From: a virus | Direction: 5' to 3' (one strand) | IMG/VR virus record: IMGVR_UViG_3300020474_000001 | Span: 124,001-188,000 of that record | DNA length: 64,000 nucleotides | Shown: piece by piece, positions 37,001 through 46,500 of the stretch | How positions within the stretch are numbered: position 1 is the stretch's first letter | Layout of the letters: each line of letters begins with the position of its first letter | Notes under the pieces: generated by a model | The model's input: only the letters and a program-made list of their open reading frames with translations | What the model was told of the DNA's origin: nothing | The model's database searches: none | Made by a program: the position numbers and the translations under genes

Positions 37001-40000
37001 AATCTGAAAATTATACATGAAGTTTCTCTAGTCTTTTGATCTAAACCATTGGCAATCACTTTTCCTTCTACCGTTTCACCAGACTGAAAAACTCCTTCAA
37101 TCATAGAAATTTCAAGTAACTTTGGTATGCAGTAATTTGTTACTTCTTTTCCATCAAAGAATGCATACATTCTTGTGTTTGGTTTTACATTTTTAGATTC
37201 AAAGTGAATATTTGTTGATTTTGATTTCAAATCAATCTTATTTAAAACCTTTCCTTGAATTGATATCCCATCAATATTGGAATTATCCATACCAATCCAA
37301 TTCTTTTGCCATGAATTCCAAACAGTTGGCTCAAAACCAACCTGCATGTCCACTTCTTTATCTTTTCTAACATCAATCCAGTCATCAGATCTTGGTTTGA
37401 GATCCAACATGCCTTGCCAAAAACTAACAGTGAATGGAGTGACATTTTCAGTTCTTGTCGCAAAGGTTTGAGATAAACACTCGATTTCCGAATAATCTAG
37501 GGTTATCAAGTTATCACTTCTTTGTATATTCACACCTTCTGCATTTGAAAAGTATAAATCATCTCCTGGAGCAATCTGATCCACTGGTCCTAGAATCATT
37601 CCTATAGACGTAGTATAGTGTTTTGGTCTCAATTCATTGTTTGACTCATCTATACTATTATTGATATAGACAGAAGTATCTTGTGATTTTGTTGTTGCAA
37701 AATCATCTACAAAGAATCCAGATTTAAATCTATCACTAGAATTTTGATCTCCTATAAACATATTTGCAGTAGATGTTTCAAGAAGTGATAACTTTGTTTC
37801 CTTCTCCAATTTTGACAATCTATCACTAATATGCTTAACATCTTTCATAGTATATCTCTTATTTTCCGATGTTAAGATGCTTGCGTCTTTAGTATCGTAG
37901 AGATATGGTGGAAGATTAATAGTTGCTATTTCTAAAGTTCCATCTACTTGATCTGGTTTTTCAGGAATATCTGATGGAACACCATATTTAACTTGAAATC
38001 TTCCAGATTTAGTTAAGAATATGCTATCAATTCTTCCTCTGTGATAAGAAAAATCTAAATCTATTGGTTCACCTGAAGCCAAAATATTTTTAGATGTGTT
38101 TCCTTGCTGCAAAAATCTCCTTCCCATAAACTCTAGCGGAGAGCGATCTTCTACTTGAGTAAAATTGGAAACTCTTGGTCGGATATCGATAATATCAGTA
38201 TTTCTGATTTCACCAATAGATGAAATCTCACTACTATAATCAAAATTTGAATATGAATTTACTGTTGTTATATCTCCACCATCAGTAGAATCATAAGATG
38301 CATGTGAAAAGTAAACTTTTAATTTTCTTGTCGGCTCTTCTACATCACTTTTTCTAGTTATTGTCGAATAATCATAAAATGTATTTTTTTGTCCACTAGA
38401 GAATGTATAATTTGACGTAATATCAAAACTTGGCGATTCTATTGAAATTATACTTGCTGAGTGCTCAGATTGCTCTAGTACAATAGATTCTCCAACCTTA
38501 AATTTATTCTCGTTTTTATATAAGATTGAGATTTCTTCTGCAGCATTTTTTTCAGATAATATTGCAACAGCACCACTTATCTGTCCAACGATTCTTTCTC
38601 CAATAATAAACTCAGATGTTGTTGATGAACTAGAATTAATTGTAGATAGAAATAGTTTTGGTGAACTAGGATCTTCTACATCTGTCGATTCAAATATGCC
38701 ATGAATAGAGATAACATCTGGTGTATTCAATGAAATGATTTCATCTTGAACTCTGGTTCCGAATGCATATCCATTAGTGCCGTAGTCCAATCCATCATTT
38801 AATGTTGTACTACCAACTCCAGATGATAATAACTTTGAATTGTTGATAATTATTGAACTTACTTTATTGTTTATTTTTTCTTTTGCTGATGGTGAAGATT
38901 TTTTCAGAGAAGCCATTAATGTGGCTCCAGTATCATCTGCACCTAAATTGACTATGGTTAGTGATTTTGAATCAATAGCTAATTGAACTTTGCTAAAATC
39001 CAACTCTTCAATACTACCATCAGATCTAATTAATGAGTATCTTGATGGAGAAAACTGCATAAACTCTTCCCCAATATCAGCATTCGGAGTAGTATTTGTT
39101 GTTATTCTATTATTTGCTATATTAACAATAAATTTCTTTCTAATAGAAATATTAGAATTATTTAAATTTATATTTGATATATTTGTTTTGGGTAGTTTTG
39201 TAAATAGAGATTTGTCAGATGATTTGTCTAGATTTGTCTTTAGAATAGATAAATCAACTACATCAATATTTGATGTCGGTAGAGATCCATCAAAAACTCC
39301 AGTTACAGATGTAATTGAAGAAATTTCAATTGAATTTTCTAATACTTGTGTAACTTTGGCTGCTCTCTTTTGAGAAGATATCGTATATTGAAGCAAATCA
39401 TTTACGTATATATTTTTGGGGAATCCTTCCTCTGAACTAGTAATAGTGCTTGTTCCTGAAGATTCTGCTGTTATAGATGCTTTACCTATCACTTTGGGGG
39501 ACTGAATTGTATCGCAACTGAAATCAACATCTCCATTCTCATCTGTTGAGAATATTGACTTCACATTAGATACGCCAAAATTGTCGATAGATACTATTTC
39601 CCTACTAGATTCTAATCCATCAAATGACAGCGTCTCATTTTCTACAAAGGTTCCTTTTTTATCATAAACTGTAATAGAAGTACTATCTGTTACACTATTT
39701 TTTAGGAATGCTGTTGCCCCGCTATTTTTTCCCTTTATAAATGTTGGTGTACTTAAGGTTACTGCAGAATTAAGGGTAAGAGTGGAGAATATATTTAAAT
39801 CATATAGTGATATTGACCACTCATTTATGTCTTTGTTAGAATTGTAGTTTGATTTTAGTTTAAAATCATAAACTCTGGCAACTCCGATCTCATCTCCAGA
39901 TAAAGTTGTGGATGCTGCGCCAACCCTATCAGATCTAAGACTAACATAGTAAGATGTTCCAATACCAATATTTGGTGCCCCATAAAGTCTATTTACTGAT

Positions 40001-41214
40001 AGCGTACTACCGGTGTTAAATGATAAAGACTGATTTTCTAAACTTTTTGTTACCCTTGGTTTTTGCACATCAATCATTACTGGAGATGTTGTCTCCACTT
40101 CATACCCACGAACATATGCCTTTCCTGTGGATATCTTATATACAGATAAATTATCAGAAGGTATTCCTCCACTAGGAGTGAATTGTGATTCTGTGAATAG
40201 TCCTTTATTTCCTACTCTATCATTTAATGAATTTTCTAAAGAAACCTCAAATGGTTTTATATAATAACTTCCCGAATCAGAAAAACTTCTATCGGATAAA
40301 CTATCAGATATATTCTTTTTTAAATTTGAGTTGGAAGAAGAACTTTTATTTGCCTTTAGAACTCCATCTTCAATTATTGCTAACTCAATAAAATTTGTAT
40401 CGTCTAGATCACTTAATGGTTTCTTAAACAAACTTACAGATAATTTTAATCTATCTGCACCAGGTGCAGAATAGTTATTATATCCCTGAGAATTATCGTT
40501 TAGAGATTCGTCTATATCTGCCGTTATAACTTCCTCACTAATAAACAATCCAACTCTATAGTTTGGAGTGTTTGTATATTGGTCTAGAATTAAATATTCT
40601 TTTTCAACTTCAACAAAGTTTCCTCTTATAAAATATACTCCACTATCAATTTGAAATACAGAACCAGTTGCAGCAGAATCCTCAGAAAAAGTTGTTGCAA
40701 ATGGAGTTCCTTCTTGAATAAATGGATTGCCAATAAGAGTTGATGCAATCAGTTTATTGCAAACCAATTCCTCACCATCTAAAAAGGTTTGCGTCGTATT
40801 GTTTTGAGTGCTTGAGCTGAGATAATTTATATAAAGAGTTATATTGCCCACCTCTGATTCTTCTTGAGGAAGAACAAAATCCACATAAGCAGATACTCCA
40901 GATGTTTGACCAGTAATTTTCGTACCAACAAGTTGGTCTGCATATGCAGAAACTGGTATCCCCAAGTGAGTATTATTTAATTGCACACAGTAATATAATT
41001 GAGAATATCCTGTATTCCCCGGAATTACTTTAGATCCCTCTTTGAAAAAATGTTGGCCAAATTTTTCAATCTGATCTTGAAGTATTGTTTGTAGAGTTGT
41101 TAACTCTCTAGCCTGTACCGGATAACCCGGTTTAAATAATACTCGATGATAATCATTATTTGAATCAAAATCATCAAAGTACGGCTCTACGTTTAGATTA
41201 GTTTGCTGTGGCAT
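34033..41214 (-). CDS. giant baseplate structural protein with DUF4815 domain (gp10 position)
   Basis: 2393 residues. The N-terminus (NVEPYFDDFDSNNDYHRVLFKPG, ARELTTLQTILQDQIEKFGQHFFKEGS) matches the DUF4815 phage structural family. The body is a long Ser/Asn/Thr-rich beta region. Near residues 1820-1900 are Gly-rich GSGYDAS, GNGRGA, GSGYNVG and GSGSGA repeats like those in gp14 and gp7. It occupies the place of gp9/gp10 after gp8, so a peripheral baseplate or fibre-attachment role is likely. Low G+C and no frame breaks over 7.2 kb. Confidence 0.8.
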   Translation of the reverse strand: MPQQTNLNVEPYFDDFDSNNDYHRVLFKPGYPVQARELTTLQTILQDQIEKFGQHFFKEGSKVIPGNTGYSQLYYCVQLNNTHLGIPVSAYADQLVGTKITGQTSGVSAYVDFVLPQEESEVGNITLYINYLSSSTQNNTTQTFLDGEELVCNKLIASTLIGNPFIQEGTPFATTFSEDSAATGSVFQIDSGVYFIRGNFVEVEKEYLILDQYTNTPNYRVGLFISEEVITADIDESLNDNSQGYNNYSAPGADRLKLSVSLFKKPLSDLDDTNFIELAIIEDGVLKANKSSSSNSNLKKNISDSLSDRSFSDSGSYYIKPFEVSLENSLNDRVGNKGLFTESQFTPSGGIPSDNLSVYKISTGKAYVRGYEVETTSPVMIDVQKPRVTKSLENQSLSFNTGSTLSVNRLYGAPNIGIGTSYYVSLRSDRVGAASTTLSGDEIGVARVYDFKLKSNYNSNKDINEWSISLYDLNIFSTLTLNSAVTLSTPTFIKGKNSGATAFLKNSVTDSTSITVYDKKGTFVENETLSFDGLESSREIVSIDNFGVSNVKSIFSTDENGDVDFSCDTIQSPKVIGKASITAESSGTSTITSSEEGFPKNIYVNDLLQYTISSQKRAAKVTQVLENSIEISSITSVTGVFDGSLPTSNIDVVDLSILKTNLDKSSDKSLFTKLPKTNISNINLNNSNISIRKKFIVNIANNRITTNTTPNADIGEEFMQFSPSRYSLIRSDGSIEELDFSKVQLAIDSKSLTIVNLGADDTGATLMASLKKSSPSAKEKINNKVSSIIINNSKLLSSGVGSTTLNDGLDYGTNGYAFGTRVQDEIISLNTPDVISIHGIFESTDVEDPSSPKLFLSTINSSSSTTSEFIIGERIVGQISGAVAILSEKNAAEEISILYKNENKFKVGESIVLEQSEHSASIISIESPSFDITSNYTFSSGQKNTFYDYSTITRKSDVEEPTRKLKVYFSHASYDSTDGGDITTVNSYSNFDYSSEISSIGEIRNTDIIDIRPRVSNFTQVEDRSPLEFMGRRFLQQGNTSKNILASGEPIDLDFSYHRGRIDSIFLTKSGRFQVKYGVPSDIPEKPDQVDGTLEIATINLPPYLYDTKDASILTSENKRYTMKDVKHISDRLSKLEKETKLSLLETSTANMFIGDQNSSDRFKSGFFVDDFATTKSQDTSVYINNSIDESNNELRPKHYTTSIGMILGPVDQIAPGDDLYFSNAEGVNIQRSDNLITLDYSEIECLSQTFATRTENVTPFTVSFWQGMLDLKPRSDDWIDVRKDKEVDMQVGFEPTVWNSWQKNWIGMDNSNIDGISIQGKVLNKIDLKSKSTNIHFESKNVKPNTRMYAFFDGKEVTNYCIPKLLEISMIEGVFQSGETVEGKVIANGLDQKTRETSCIIFRLAQLNHKEGPYNSPVKVYDENPYNNTQLPEIYSATSTVLNVDTLSLSSESESSYYGLVEVGMTLSGRDSGAQAVVTNIRLLSDSASCLLGSFYIPDSTRVSNPNFESGEKTFTLTSSESNDTNDVISRAERTFTSSGIIETVNDNIVSVRSPLVQERPEFELSSVRDAIDTELVSGSSTSSSQEKTIAWYDPLAQSFKVEDETGIFITRCDIFFRTKDANSIPVEMQIRPMKSGVPSEKIIPGTRVAINPEDVQTSADGSIATSFEFKSPVYLEGGNSEYAICLKSNSTKYSVFVSKIGEFDIISDSYISNHSYLGPLFKSQNTSDWEANSSENLKFTMYRADFLDSGTVEFYNSQLSAQNCQIAKLMPDSLSFKAKKIRAGLSTAVGSSADMDSYALSPGVVYYQDKTNAAATLVGTAATATGTLSITDAGSGYDASATAFDDINLTTITGNGRGAKADVTLSAGEITGATISDGGSGYNVGDVLGITTTGSGSGARLTIATVGETSELIFDNVQGDFVINQSDNKLQYKRLTGVSSDMKDNSEGPVYINNIVTDSDGLHIKINHQNHGMHSSDNRVEIFGVSSDVRPTKLTLAYDSESTSPISIDDTSEFSTFENVGVGTTNIGFLLIEDEIIEYNQVSDTQVGGILRGVNNTLSKSYPSGTPVYKYEINGVNLLRVNKIHNFSDVEVDDPITFDSYHIKLNTEEVFNQNNDDRSNDAGFQKLHANKTKTCGGYLSKATQNIPFEIVTPNIHNLSIEGTSISAQLRTTTGQSQSGDEVPFINTGFEEISINKPNYLKSPRIICSKVNEDNKLSANIGNKSSNLRLFLSTTNSKLTPIIDSERVSMILTSNRINNIIEDYAEDGRVNKIFTDPTACQYISKEMNIDNPATGLKIILDADLMEENDIRAFYAISDSEGFEPTFVPFSGYDDLNGGKSDEIISKSSEYSEYTFTADSLSSFISYRVKIIMTSKNQVQVPKIKNLKVIALA

Positions 41215-41220
41215 AACTCT

Positions 41221-42774
41221 TTAGAATTGCAAAATTACCTTTATGTCTTCTTTTTGATTTTGTGATCTAGTAATAGATGGTCGATTATCTACATAGATGA
41301 TATTTCCAGAATATTTTTTCACCTCTGGAGATGACAAACCATTAAAAAATTCTTGGCCAAGGTAATAGGTTCTATTATTTATTGACGTTGAAACACCGGA
41401 AAAACTGGGATCTATTTCCAAATTCTGACCAGAAGATGGAGTAATAGTTAAACTTCCACCAGACTCTGGAAGACTTGTGAACTCTAATGACTCAAACCCA
41501 AATTCTGGATTTACTACAGGATCTCCAGATGTAGTAAATCCAGAGGATGTTCTATCCTGCCAATATTTTAAAACTCCAGTAACTTGATCATAATTAATTA
41601 CTTTACCAACAGCGGTTAAACCAGTCCCAACTGTTTGAGTTACAATAGAATCTGATGCAAAAGATGCAGAACTATAACCAATACCTGTAAGCTTAAGTGC
41701 ATATACAGCACTTGCCTTATCCAAACTCAATATAGAATTATCAGTCTGCTTTGGATTTTCTACAATTCCTACTCTAGCTATTTGATTTCCAGTTACAAAA
41801 TCTGGGTTTGACGAATCATTATCAATTCTAGAATATAAGAGTACATTATACGCTCCAAGTTCTCTGTAAATATCTGCACCATGTCCTCCTTGTGGAGACA
41901 TGATTACATCAAACTCTGGATTGACTGTTCCCTCAGGTACTAGTCCTGCAGTTAAATCAACAGTTCCAAAAGTATAATTTGATCCCTGATTTGAAATAGT
42001 TATAGATTCTACCCTTCTATCATTATTTGTAATGATAGTACACTCAGCACCTTCTCCGTCACCTTTAATTGGAACTCTAGTATACTCCGTTCCACCTATA
42101 GGACCAACACCTTCTCCACGATTTAAAATAACAGATGTTTTTATTGAACCATCAATGGCGTTATCTCTAACGGATGCATTATCTGTACTCGTACTCCAAT
42201 CATCAGGAACTGGGATAAAATCTGTAGACTCGAATTTAATAATATCATTTGGTTTAATACTATAAAGATATTTCCAAATATAACCATCACCACTACTTCC
42301 AGCAGCTCTTGGTTCTAAATCCTTAAACAATGGTTCATCTAATGATGGTTTTCCATTTAGATTGTCTGGACTTGTTCCATTTTGCAAACAAATATAAACA
42401 CTATATTCACTGTTTATAATATAAAAAGATGATGTGTATAAGTTAGTTGCACCAGAAATTTTAGCAGTATTTGATCTACTATAATCATGCCTGTACATGT
42501 CATAAGTTGTTCCAGAATTCCACAGTCTTCTTATAACAACCTGCCTCACATCTGAAGAGTTTATTTTCTTCAAAGCAATCATAGTATCCCAATAATTGTT
42601 TTCTTCATCAAAACTATCTTTTGGTGAAGGTGGGCTTACATTCCAGTCTGACTGAAAATCAGTAGCATTTGGAAGACCAATAAATGAATAATATGAATTA
42701 TCTGAAGACTTTACTTCGTTTACAAAATTCTTTGCATTTAAAATTCTAATTTGATCTGTAATTATTGCAGCCAT
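41221..42774 (-). CDS. gp8: baseplate wedge protein gp8
   Basis: A wedge subunit of the baseplate. The 517 residues (T4: 334) start with AAIITDQIRILNAKNFV and contain the typical YSFIG, W-x-x-SPPSP-x-DS and MIALKKI segments, then VIRRLWNSGTTYDMYRHDYS and GDGYIWKYLYSI near residue 165. A Gly-rich insertion in the middle (GSNYTFGTVD) accounts for part of the extra length. It is preceded by two overlapping late motifs. Confidence 0.9.
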   Translation of the reverse strand: MAAIITDQIRILNAKNFVNEVKSSDNSYYSFIGLPNATDFQSDWNVSPPSPKDSFDEENNYWDTMIALKKINSSDVRQVVIRRLWNSGTTYDMYRHDYSRSNTAKISGATNLYTSSFYIINSEYSVYICLQNGTSPDNLNGKPSLDEPLFKDLEPRAAGSSGDGYIWKYLYSIKPNDIIKFESTDFIPVPDDWSTSTDNASVRDNAIDGSIKTSVILNRGEGVGPIGGTEYTRVPIKGDGEGAECTIITNNDRRVESITISNQGSNYTFGTVDLTAGLVPEGTVNPEFDVIMSPQGGHGADIYRELGAYNVLLYSRIDNDSSNPDFVTGNQIARVGIVENPKQTDNSILSLDKASAVYALKLTGIGYSSASFASDSIVTQTVGTGLTAVGKVINYDQVTGVLKYWQDRTSSGFTTSGDPVVNPEFGFESLEFTSLPESGGSLTITPSSGQNLEIDPSFSGVSTSINNRTYYLGQEFFNGLSSPEVKKYSGNIIYVDNRPSITRSQNQKEDIKVILQF

Positions 42775-42788
42775 TAGACAAAGTTTTT

Positions 42789-42800
42789 TATTTATTTATT
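42789..42800 (-). promoter_or_regulatory. late promoter, two overlapping AATAAATA
   Basis: AATAAATAAATA on the minus strand, 15 bases upstream of the gp8 ATG and just past the sulfotransferase-gene stop region. Confidence 0.6.
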
Positions 42801-42820
42801 ATACTAATCGACTGGTTTTT

Positions 42821-43519
42821 TTAGAAGGTATACTTAAAGTAGTCGATGTCTTTTTCAAAAAGTTTTGCCACAACTTTTTTATTGTAGTCAGAGTAAACTT
42901 CTTTGTATTTATCTGCCTTGTTTACTCTATTCAAATACTGGTTTTTAATACATATCTTCCCGTCAGTCTCTTCCTTAATTCTGGTTATAGCCCTATCTAT
43001 CTCTTCTACCTTATAAATGTAATCGGCAATTATATTGCCTTCACGATCCTCAAACCAATCTAACTGACACTTTGTTTTCAATGGATGTATGCAAGTATCA
43101 CTAGAAAAACTGAGTCTATCTATGAACATAGAAAATGTCATTTCATCCCGACAACCTACTCCTTCTCTGCGAGTGTATAAAGAATATACTCTTGCCCAAG
43201 GATTTCTCACTGATCCAAATTTATACATCTCGTCGAATATTTTCTGCGAAGCTATCCGAAGGTCTTCATCTGATGGGTGAAAATCTGATGTTGGGTGACT
43301 TGAATTTGTACCAAGATTGCATCTAAGGAGATATGGATATATTATATCCCTGAGTTGATTTAAAGTTAGATGTGGATTTGGTATAAAATTTTTGCCATTA
43401 CTTGCCAATTGGTCTCTAATTGATGTTGTACCTGTTTTAGGGATCGCTACAAAAATACAATTCAAGTGTATATTGATTGCTTCATTTATACTATTGAATT
43501 CTTTACAAAAAAACTTCAT
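42821..43519 (-). CDS. sulfotransferase
   Basis: 232 residues with both PAPS-binding signatures. The 5'-phosphosulfate loop IPKTGTTS lies at 26-33 and the 3'-phosphate motif RNPWARVYS at 105-113, with a probable catalytic histidine between. These fit the carbohydrate sulfotransferase (Sulfotransfer_2) group, which moves sulfate from PAPS to sugar hydroxyls. It sits inside the baseplate cluster between gp7 and gp8 with its own pair of late promoters. It is therefore made late and may modify a virion glycan or host surface polysaccharide. The substrate is unknown. Confidence 0.82.
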   Translation of the reverse strand: MKFFCKEFNSINEAINIHLNCIFVAIPKTGTTSIRDQLASNGKNFIPNPHLTLNQLRDIIYPYLLRCNLGTNSSHPTSDFHPSDEDLRIASQKIFDEMYKFGSVRNPWARVYSLYTRREGVGCRDEMTFSMFIDRLSFSSDTCIHPLKTKCQLDWFEDREGNIIADYIYKVEEIDRAITRIKEETDGKICIKNQYLNRVNKADKYKEVYSDYNKKVVAKLFEKDIDYFKYTF

Positions 43520-43526
43520 AATACAA

Positions 43527-43544
43527 TATTTATTAATATTTATT
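43527..43544 (-). promoter_or_regulatory. two late promoter motifs AATAAATA
   Basis: Copies at 43527-43534 and 43537-43544 on the minus strand, 8 and 18 bases before the sulfotransferase ATG. The upstream one overlaps the gp7 stop. Confidence 0.6.
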
Positions 43545-46500
43545 GCAAATAATTAATATATTGTAGAGGGATAGATCTTCTTATTACTGTAGATGAAGAT
43601 ATGCCAACATATCCATTTAAGGATGATGGATCATATGTGTTCTGTTTTGTTCTTTCTTTCAAAATAATTTTACCCCAACTAAAAGACCCCAGATATCCTG
43701 AAGAAACTAAATCACCTGAATATACTGTTGGTGCCGTAGTACTATCAAAGCGATTTATTCTGCAAGAAACTCTTTTAAGTGTAGTTTGGACACCATCAAT
43801 ATTTCTAGAAATTATTTCAGCATCTTCTACAAAAAATGTAGAATCGATAAAGCTTGTAGTCATACCAACTATATTAAAGTTAGTATCATATGAGATCAAA
43901 GGAACTAAACTTGATTCTGGAGTTATTAATGATGAACTTATTGTAAAATAATCCCCCGAAGATAATTGACTGACAGTAACTGCTGTTCCAACTAAAGACT
44001 CATCTCTCATAATAGAATCATCCGGTATCTGTAAATCAAATATCATTCTATTATGGGGATCAGTTGTTACGGCGAACCCAACAACAACACCAAAATCTCC
44101 AGAATATTGTTCAACCTTACAATTCTCAGTTTTTACTTCAGTTTGTGACAGAAGAGTTATTTCATTTTGGAACGATGTGTCTTTATCATTCTCACTGACG
44201 TTGTCAAATGCAGGTCTCAGCGTATCAGCATAAATTATAGTTTGACCAACACCAACAGGATTTATTAAATATGATACTGGGTTTATAGAAGGTTCATAAA
44301 GTTCTCTATCTTTACCAACCTCTTGATCATTAATTATTTTATCTTCAGTTTGTTTGGTCCATATTACTGGTCTTAATAAATCTTCATTACTGACGTTTCC
44401 TGGTCCAAAATATGCATTGGTGTTAATAATATTTGTTGACTCTACACTTTCAGCAATTCTTGTATCTTCCTTTAGGTGAGAATTTTGACCAACAGATGGA
44501 TCGTTTATTATTTGAATCTCATCTCCTCTTTTAACCGTTTCAATAATATTTCTCTTTATAACATCAATATTCCCACTTCCTCTGTAGAATAAAATCTCTA
44601 CAGTATCTCCAAGTTCTAGAGGCTCTGTAAATGTTATGAGACTTCCTCCAGAGAATATATATCCTTCTCCAGGTATTTGCAGGATATTATTTACAAATAC
44701 AATCAATACATTCTGAACATCAACACTCGATCCTTCACCAGATATAATTGATTGTGATATATTGGATTTTGTTAATGGGAAAATTTTTCTAGTTCCGTCA
44801 ATAAACTTTTCAATATTATCCAACAATACCAATTCCCCCAATGACCATGCACTAAACTTATCTGTGACAGTTCTATCTACTGTTATGATAAATTCTTGGA
44901 ATCCTGTTGTAGTAGGTATGCCAACAGAAGATCCAGATGGCAATGTCAATACTTCACCAATTTCATATCCATATCCAGAATTTGTTAAAGTAAAATCAAT
45001 TACCTTAGAATCATTTCCAACAATAATATCAGCAACTGCACCTGTCCCTATACCAGATCCAGAAGATGTTGAAGAGTATACTAATGGAATATTGTTATAA
45101 CTCAATGGAGCATCTACAATAATTTTTGGTGGAGTTGTGGAAGTGTAACCACTACCTGGATTAGTAACAACATAATCAGTTACATGTCCATCTAATACGT
45201 TTGCACTTCCAACTACTTCAATATCATTAAAGTCATTATATACAGATACATTGACTGTTTGTATTCCAGATCTGTAACCAGATCCAGTATTTCCAACAGA
45301 AATAGATTCTATTGTTCCATCAGAAGCAATTCCAGCAGAACCTCCAGCAGTAACTAATGGTTGATAACCAAATCCCTGTGATGAACCAACAGAAATTATA
45401 GATCCACCTCTTGGAATTGATATCGTATTGTCTCCAGAATCGTCAAATGTGATCGTAGATATTCCCAAATTTTGATCGAGACTGTAGTTTACAGAATCTG
45501 GATATTGGAATATATCATTAATTAGAAGAATTGGATTGGGAATATCACTTACATTAGACGAATCATGTTTTAAAGTGAACTGGTTGTTTATAGTATTGAA
45601 TTGATGTGAGATATCATCAAATACATAATTCTTATTATATGTTTCCTCAGAGGTATTTGGAATTCCAGATCTTAAGAATACTCTACCATTGAAATTTGAA
45701 CTTGTAGATATTCCTGTCCAATCTCTATCTTCTGGATCATTTGTTGGAGAACCTATGGGAACTCTTCCATATGGAGCTTCGGCAAAGTTAATCTTATTAT
45801 CAACAATATTATAATTTCCACCCACTTTCCTTATATCTGCACCAGATGTATGTGAATAAATTCCAGTACCTAATTGAGATCTTCTAACGCGAATAGCATT
45901 TGTTGTTCCGACCCCAATACTGTCAACCAACATAACCTCATCATTTATTTGAATCAATTCTCCTCCAAATAATCCACTTACATCATTTACAAGGACTTTA
46001 TCATCAGTTATAAGTATATCTCTTACACTAGTTTTATTCAATGTTGTTGAGAATATTGGCGATTGAATAACGTTATCAATTGTAACTAAAACTTTAGAAT
46101 TTTGGTTATTAGATGTTAATTTATGGTCAGAACCAATACCCACGTTTGCGAATCTAATAAACTCTGGAGTTCCTTTTAACGCATTCTCTGGGGTAGAAGC
46201 TAATTTTATAACATTATTTGTGACTTTAATTGCAAATACACTAGATGGCAATCTATTAGTCACACCAATACCAACAAAATCTGTTGGTTCAATTTCTATA
46301 GACTCAAATACACTATTACTTTCTCCTGAAGCATTTGAATTATATGTTAGTGATTCTCCAGTAACAAAGAAATGATTTTGCAAGTTTATACTGTGATTAG
46401 ATACATCGACTACAGATGAATCTTCCCCACTGAATATATTCTCAAAAATAGGAGATCCTCCATTTGTCATATCAAATGATTTTTTGATGTCAGCGTGAGT

